Source: Saprospiraceae bacterium (lineage in GTDB: Bacteria > Bacteroidota > Bacteroidia > Chitinophagales > Saprospiraceae). Taken from it: DNA of 8,343 bases. Positions 5,994-8,343 of the stretch are shown here, in pieces (position 1 is the first letter of the stretch; the number at the start of each line of letters is the position of its first letter). The notes below the pieces were generated by a model. The model did no database searches. It saw nothing but the letters and a program-made list of their open reading frames with translations, and was not told the DNA's origin. The DNA lies in contig JADZFI010000355.1 in assembly GCA_020850025.1 (NCBI GenBank), forward strand, positions 1 through 8,343. The letters run 5' to 3'. Both the position numbers and the translations under genes were made by a program.

Positions 5994-7694
5994 ATGCGGC
6001 GTGATTACCTCTTGCTAAGCGGACTGGCATTATTGTTTTTCTTTCCATTTTTGGGAAGTGTACATCTGTTTGATTGGGATGAAATCAATTTTGCCGAATG
6101 TGCGCGAGAAATGATCATTACGGGCGACTGGATGCGTCCTCAAATAGATTTTGAGCCCTTTTGGGAAAAACCTCCTTTGTTTTTGTGGATGCAGGCACTT
6201 TCGATGAAAGTGTTTGGTATCAATGAATTTGCTGCCCGTTTCCCCAATGCACTGTGTGGATGGGCCACTCTCTTACTTGTTTATCATATAGGTTTTCGCA
6301 TTCATGACCGACTTTTTGGATGGTTGTGGGCCTTGGCATGGTTAGGGAGCCTTTTGCCGCACATGTATTTCCGGAGCGGGATCATCGACCCCTGGTTCAA
6401 TTTTTTTATTTTCCTGGGGCTGTATGGATTCATTGAGTTCAGATGGAGGTTTTTCAGGCAGTCAAAAGATCAGTCGCTTTGGGTTAGATACCGCCATTTA
6501 TTGGGCGGGGGCTTTGTTCTTGGTTTAGCCATCATTACCAAAGGGCCGGCGGCTTATTTGATTGTGATGCTCGTATTGGTGCTTTATTGGGCCAAGTATC
6601 GGTTCAAAGGCAAAGGTTATTTCAGCCACCTGATTTTATTTTCTATGGCAGCCGCGCTGGCGGCGCTGTTATGGTTTGGGCTGGAATATTGGTTGCATGG
6701 GCCCTGGTTTATAAAGGAATTTCTAACCTACCAGGTCCGGCTGTTTAGCACGGAAGACAGCGGTCATGGAGGATTTTTAGGATACCACTTCGCGGTTCTA
6801 TTACTGGGTTGTTTCCCTGCATCCGTTTTTGCCATCCCCAACCTTTGGGGGGACAAAGAATGTGAAGACGAAGCGTTGGAAACCAGCACTATGCTTTCCT
6901 GCATACGATTTGATTTCGGCACCTGGATGCAGTTGCTCTTTTGGGTAGTGCTGATTCTGTTCAGTTTGGTAAAAACTAAAATAGTCCATTATTCTTCTCT
7001 TTGTTATTTCCCGCTTACCTATCTGGGTTCAGTAACCCTTTGGCGGGCCATCCGATGGAACATAACCCCCCGGATTTCCGGGTATTTATTGCCTGTAATA
7101 GGCATTCTCCTGGGTGGCCTTGTAGCGGCCCTACCATATTTAGGTACCCATCTCGACTTGATAAAGCCATTATTCGCGAAGGATCCGTTTGCTCTGGCCA
7201 ACCTGGATGCAGAGGTAAATTGGGAATGGTGGCATGGAGCACCGGGTGTGGTACTGTCACTCGCCAGTGTCGTTGCGCTTTATTTTTGGCTGCGGAAGAA
7301 AGCTTGGCTTACTGCTCAATATGCCCTTGCAGGAGGCGCCATTTTCACTGGAGGAACTTTGCTCTTTGTGGTATGTAATATCGAAGGCTATTCCCAAAGA
7401 GCTGCCATTGAGTTTTATGAGGGCAAAGCAAGCCAGGATTGCATCATCAAACCGGTTGGTTTCAAGAGCTACGCGCATTTGTTTTACGGCAATAAGCAGG
7501 ACCCCGGACCTGATAAAACGGTGGATGATTTGCCTGGAATGTACTATCAAAAGCCTCCAAAACCTGCCTATTTCGTAGCAAAGATCAATCGCATCAATCC
7601 ACTGCAGGAGTTTGCGCACATACACGAAATTGGTCGGAAAAACGGGTTTGTGTTCTTTGAATGGGATCCCAAGGCTTCTCCTCCGAACAAATAA
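5994..7694 (+). CDS. GT-C membrane glycosyltransferase, ArnT/PMT family (GT83/GT39-like)
   Basis: This polytopic inner-membrane protein of 566 residues probably transfers a sugar from a polyprenyl-phosphate donor to a lipid or protein on the periplasmic side. The first periplasmic loop carries the acidic motif DWDEINFAECAREM (27-40), followed by GDW (44-46) and EKPPLFLW (58-65), the pattern seen in ArnT (DE..YAE..REM, FEKP). Further motifs are FRSGIIDPW (126-134), TKGP (182-185), and KTKIVHY (327-333), which corresponds to the K..K..HY segment of the family. About ten or more hydrophobic segments fill 1 to about 435, and a soluble C-terminal domain follows (about 450-566). ATG 5994 is preferred to the in-frame TTG at 5985. 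The acceptor could be lipid A (an LpxH-like gene is nearby), another glycan or a protein; sequence does not decide. Confidence 0.85.
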   Translation: MRRDYLLLSGLALLFFFPFLGSVHLFDWDEINFAECAREMIITGDWMRPQIDFEPFWEKPPLFLWMQALSMKVFGINEFAARFPNALCGWATLLLVYHIGFRIHDRLFGWLWALAWLGSLLPHMYFRSGIIDPWFNFFIFLGLYGFIEFRWRFFRQSKDQSLWVRYRHLLGGGFVLGLAIITKGPAAYLIVMLVLVLYWAKYRFKGKGYFSHLILFSMAAALAALLWFGLEYWLHGPWFIKEFLTYQVRLFSTEDSGHGGFLGYHFAVLLLGCFPASVFAIPNLWGDKECEDEALETSTMLSCIRFDFGTWMQLLFWVVLILFSLVKTKIVHYSSLCYFPLTYLGSVTLWRAIRWNITPRISGYLLPVIGILLGGLVAALPYLGTHLDLIKPLFAKDPFALANLDAEVNWEWWHGAPGVVLSLASVVALYFWLRKKAWLTAQYALAGGAIFTGGTLLFVVCNIEGYSQRAAIEFYEGKASQDCIIKPVGFKSYAHLFYGNKQDPGPDKTVDDLPGMYYQKPPKPAYFVAKINRINPLQEFAHIHEIGRKNGFVFFEWDPKASPPNK

Positions 7695-7765
7695 TGAGTT
7701 TAGCTGTTTATTGCACGCTCCAGTACCTGCTGAAAACGCATCAACATTCATTCAATCATTCTTGA
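7694..7765 (+). CDS. Possible 23-codon small ORF between the glycosyltransferase and bacilliredoxin genes
   Basis: An ATG overlaps the stop of the glycosyltransferase (TAATG at 7692-7696). It opens a frame of 23 codons ending in TGA at 7763-7765, with one base before the bacilliredoxin ATG at 7767. The predicted peptide begins MSLAVYCTLQ and is rich in His and Ser near its end. The tight junctions at both ends would suit translational coupling between the two genes. It has no recognisable homology and is short enough to be chance. Confidence 0.2.
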   Translation: MSLAVYCTLQYLLKTHQHSFNHS

Positions 7766-7766
7766 C

Positions 7767-8180
7767 ATGTATCCCATAGCACTTACCACCCCCATGGCTA
7801 AAGACCTTACTGATTATGGTTTCGAGCCACTTACCACGCCAGAGGCTGTAGAATCGGTTTTGGAAAATCAGACGGGCACCGCATTGGTTGTTGTAAACAG
7901 TGTTTGTGGCTGCGCCGCAGCCATGGCACGTCCAGGCGCCAAGCTTTCCTTGGAAAATGAAAAGCATCCTGAAAAACTCTACACGGTTTTTGCAGGGGTA
8001 GATACCGACGCTACTGCCAAAGTTCGCGAGTTCCTGGCGCCTTATCCGCCATCTTCCCCAAGTATTGCCCTGTTCAAGGATGGCAAACTGGTACACTTCC
8101 TGGAGCGCAGGCACATTGAAGGACGTTCAGCTCAGATTATTTCGGATAATCTGCGTGCTGCGTACGATATGTATTGCTGA
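7767..8180 (+). CDS. BrxA/BrxB-family bacilliredoxin
   Basis: This cytoplasmic thioredoxin-fold protein of 137 residues belongs to the YphP/YqiW family. The active-site CGC is at residues 47-49 within VVNSVCGCAA, followed by ARPG; a further family block is PPSSPSIALFKDGK, then HFLERRHIEG. The C-terminal residue is Cys137, as in the B. subtilis proteins. Bacilliredoxins remove bacillithiol from mixed disulfides on proteins after oxidative stress, so the host likely makes bacillithiol. Length is close to the Bacillus homologues (about 144). No convincing promoter is seen in the 72 bases upstream, so it may be read through from the glycosyltransferase gene. A strong hairpin terminator follows the stop by 13 bases. 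Confidence 0.94.
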   Translation: MYPIALTTPMAKDLTDYGFEPLTTPEAVESVLENQTGTALVVVNSVCGCAAAMARPGAKLSLENEKHPEKLYTVFAGVDTDATAKVREFLAPYPPSSPSIALFKDGKLVHFLERRHIEGRSAQIISDNLRAAYDMYC

Positions 8181-8193
8181 TTATTGCGAGTAT

Positions 8194-8244
8194 AAAAGAA
8201 ACAGGCCACCTCATTCTGCGGAATTTGGTGGCCTGTTTCTTTTT
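8194..8244. terminator. Strong, probably bidirectional intrinsic terminator
   Basis: AAAAGAAACAGGCCACC (8194-8210) and its exact complement at 8227-8243 form a perfect 17-bp stem. The 16-base loop contains a further 4-bp pairing (ATTC/GAAT). The plus-strand tail is T-rich (8236-8244), and the left arm begins with A-rich sequence, which gives a T run on the minus strand too. It ends bacilliredoxin transcription and could also serve a convergent minus-strand gene. Confidence 0.9.
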
Positions 8245-8286
8245 ACGGCATATGCAATAATTTGGAATAACCAAAGGTGTGAATTC

Positions 8287-8343
8287 CTATGAGTTTCGAA
8301 GAACCATTATGTTGCGGTTGTGTTCTATAGATCCATCATAATC
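8287..8343 (-). CDS. Possible C-terminus of a minus-strand gene, T9SS-cargo-like tail
   Basis: Of the three minus-strand frames entering from the right edge, only one stays open. It gives 18 codons, beginning DYDGSIEHNR and ending MVLRNS before TAG (8289-8287). The DYDG segment and the hydrophobic-basic ending recall the C-terminal region of Bacteroidota proteins exported by the type IX system. The stop lies 42 bases before a hairpin that reads as a terminator on this strand as well. An 18-codon open frame is not rare by chance, and the match is by eye, so this is tentative. Confidence 0.35.
   Translation of the reverse strand, partial: DYDGSIEHNRNIMVLRNS

Noticed and set aside
7257..7751. 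A 164-codon minus-strand frame across the end of the glycosyltransferase gene
   Set aside because: It lacks recognisable domains and a start context, and overlaps a well-supported gene.
7762..7767. TTGACA next to the bacilliredoxin start, resembling a sigma70 -35 box
   Set aside because: It overlaps the start codon, so any transcript would begin inside the gene, and Bacteroidota promoters do not use this element.

Overview
The window looks like a chromosomal segment from a Bacteroidota bacterium, probably of the Saprospiria/Chitinophagia type. The signs are: an OmpA-family protein with a block of thrombospondin type 3 calcium repeats, a PurN with the KYGGKGMYG signature, a GNHD-type LpxH-like phosphoesterase, a BrxA/BrxB bacilliredoxin, poor Shine-Dalgarno sequences, promoter-like TAnnTTTG motifs, and a possible type IX secretion tail at the right edge. 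This assignment is inferred from protein families; there is no rRNA or other taxonomic marker in the window.

Layout. The left edge (1-279, minus) holds the N-terminal 93 residues of an LpxH-like UDP-2,3-diacylglucosamine diphosphatase (lipid A pathway). It is divergent from a compact plus-strand cluster: a dicarboxylate/amino acid:cation symporter (341-1786), purN (1802-2401), and a UbiA-family decaprenyl-phosphate phosphoribosyltransferase-like enzyme (2401-3306). The spacings are 15 bp and a TAATG stop/start overlap, so they are likely one operon. A secreted PF00756 esterase (3287-4135, minus) runs into the UbiA gene tail to tail with a 20-bp overlap. The esterase is divergent from a large OmpA/TSP3 protein (4241-5884). 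After a terminator comes a GT-C (ArnT/PMT-like) membrane glycosyltransferase (5994-7694), then a possible 23-codon ORF and a bacilliredoxin (7767-8180). A 17-bp perfect hairpin terminator follows. The last 57 bases may be the C-terminus of a minus-strand gene.

How the genes fit together. Most products belong to the cell envelope: lipid A synthesis, a polyprenyl-phosphate pentose donor, a glycosyltransferase of the class that uses polyprenyl-phosphate sugars, a peptidoglycan-anchored outer-membrane protein and an exported esterase. PurN and the UbiA-like enzyme both draw on the PRPP pool. The trio UbiA-type phosphoribosyltransferase, PF00756 alpha/beta hydrolase and GT-C transferase has the same family make-up as the mycobacterial ubiA-aftB-fbpA neighbourhood. 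This may be coincidence, but it is the most interesting lead here. I found no CRISPR array, transposon, phage gene, tRNA or rRNA, and no clear case for an entirely new system. All stretches without a gene are shorter than 300 bp.
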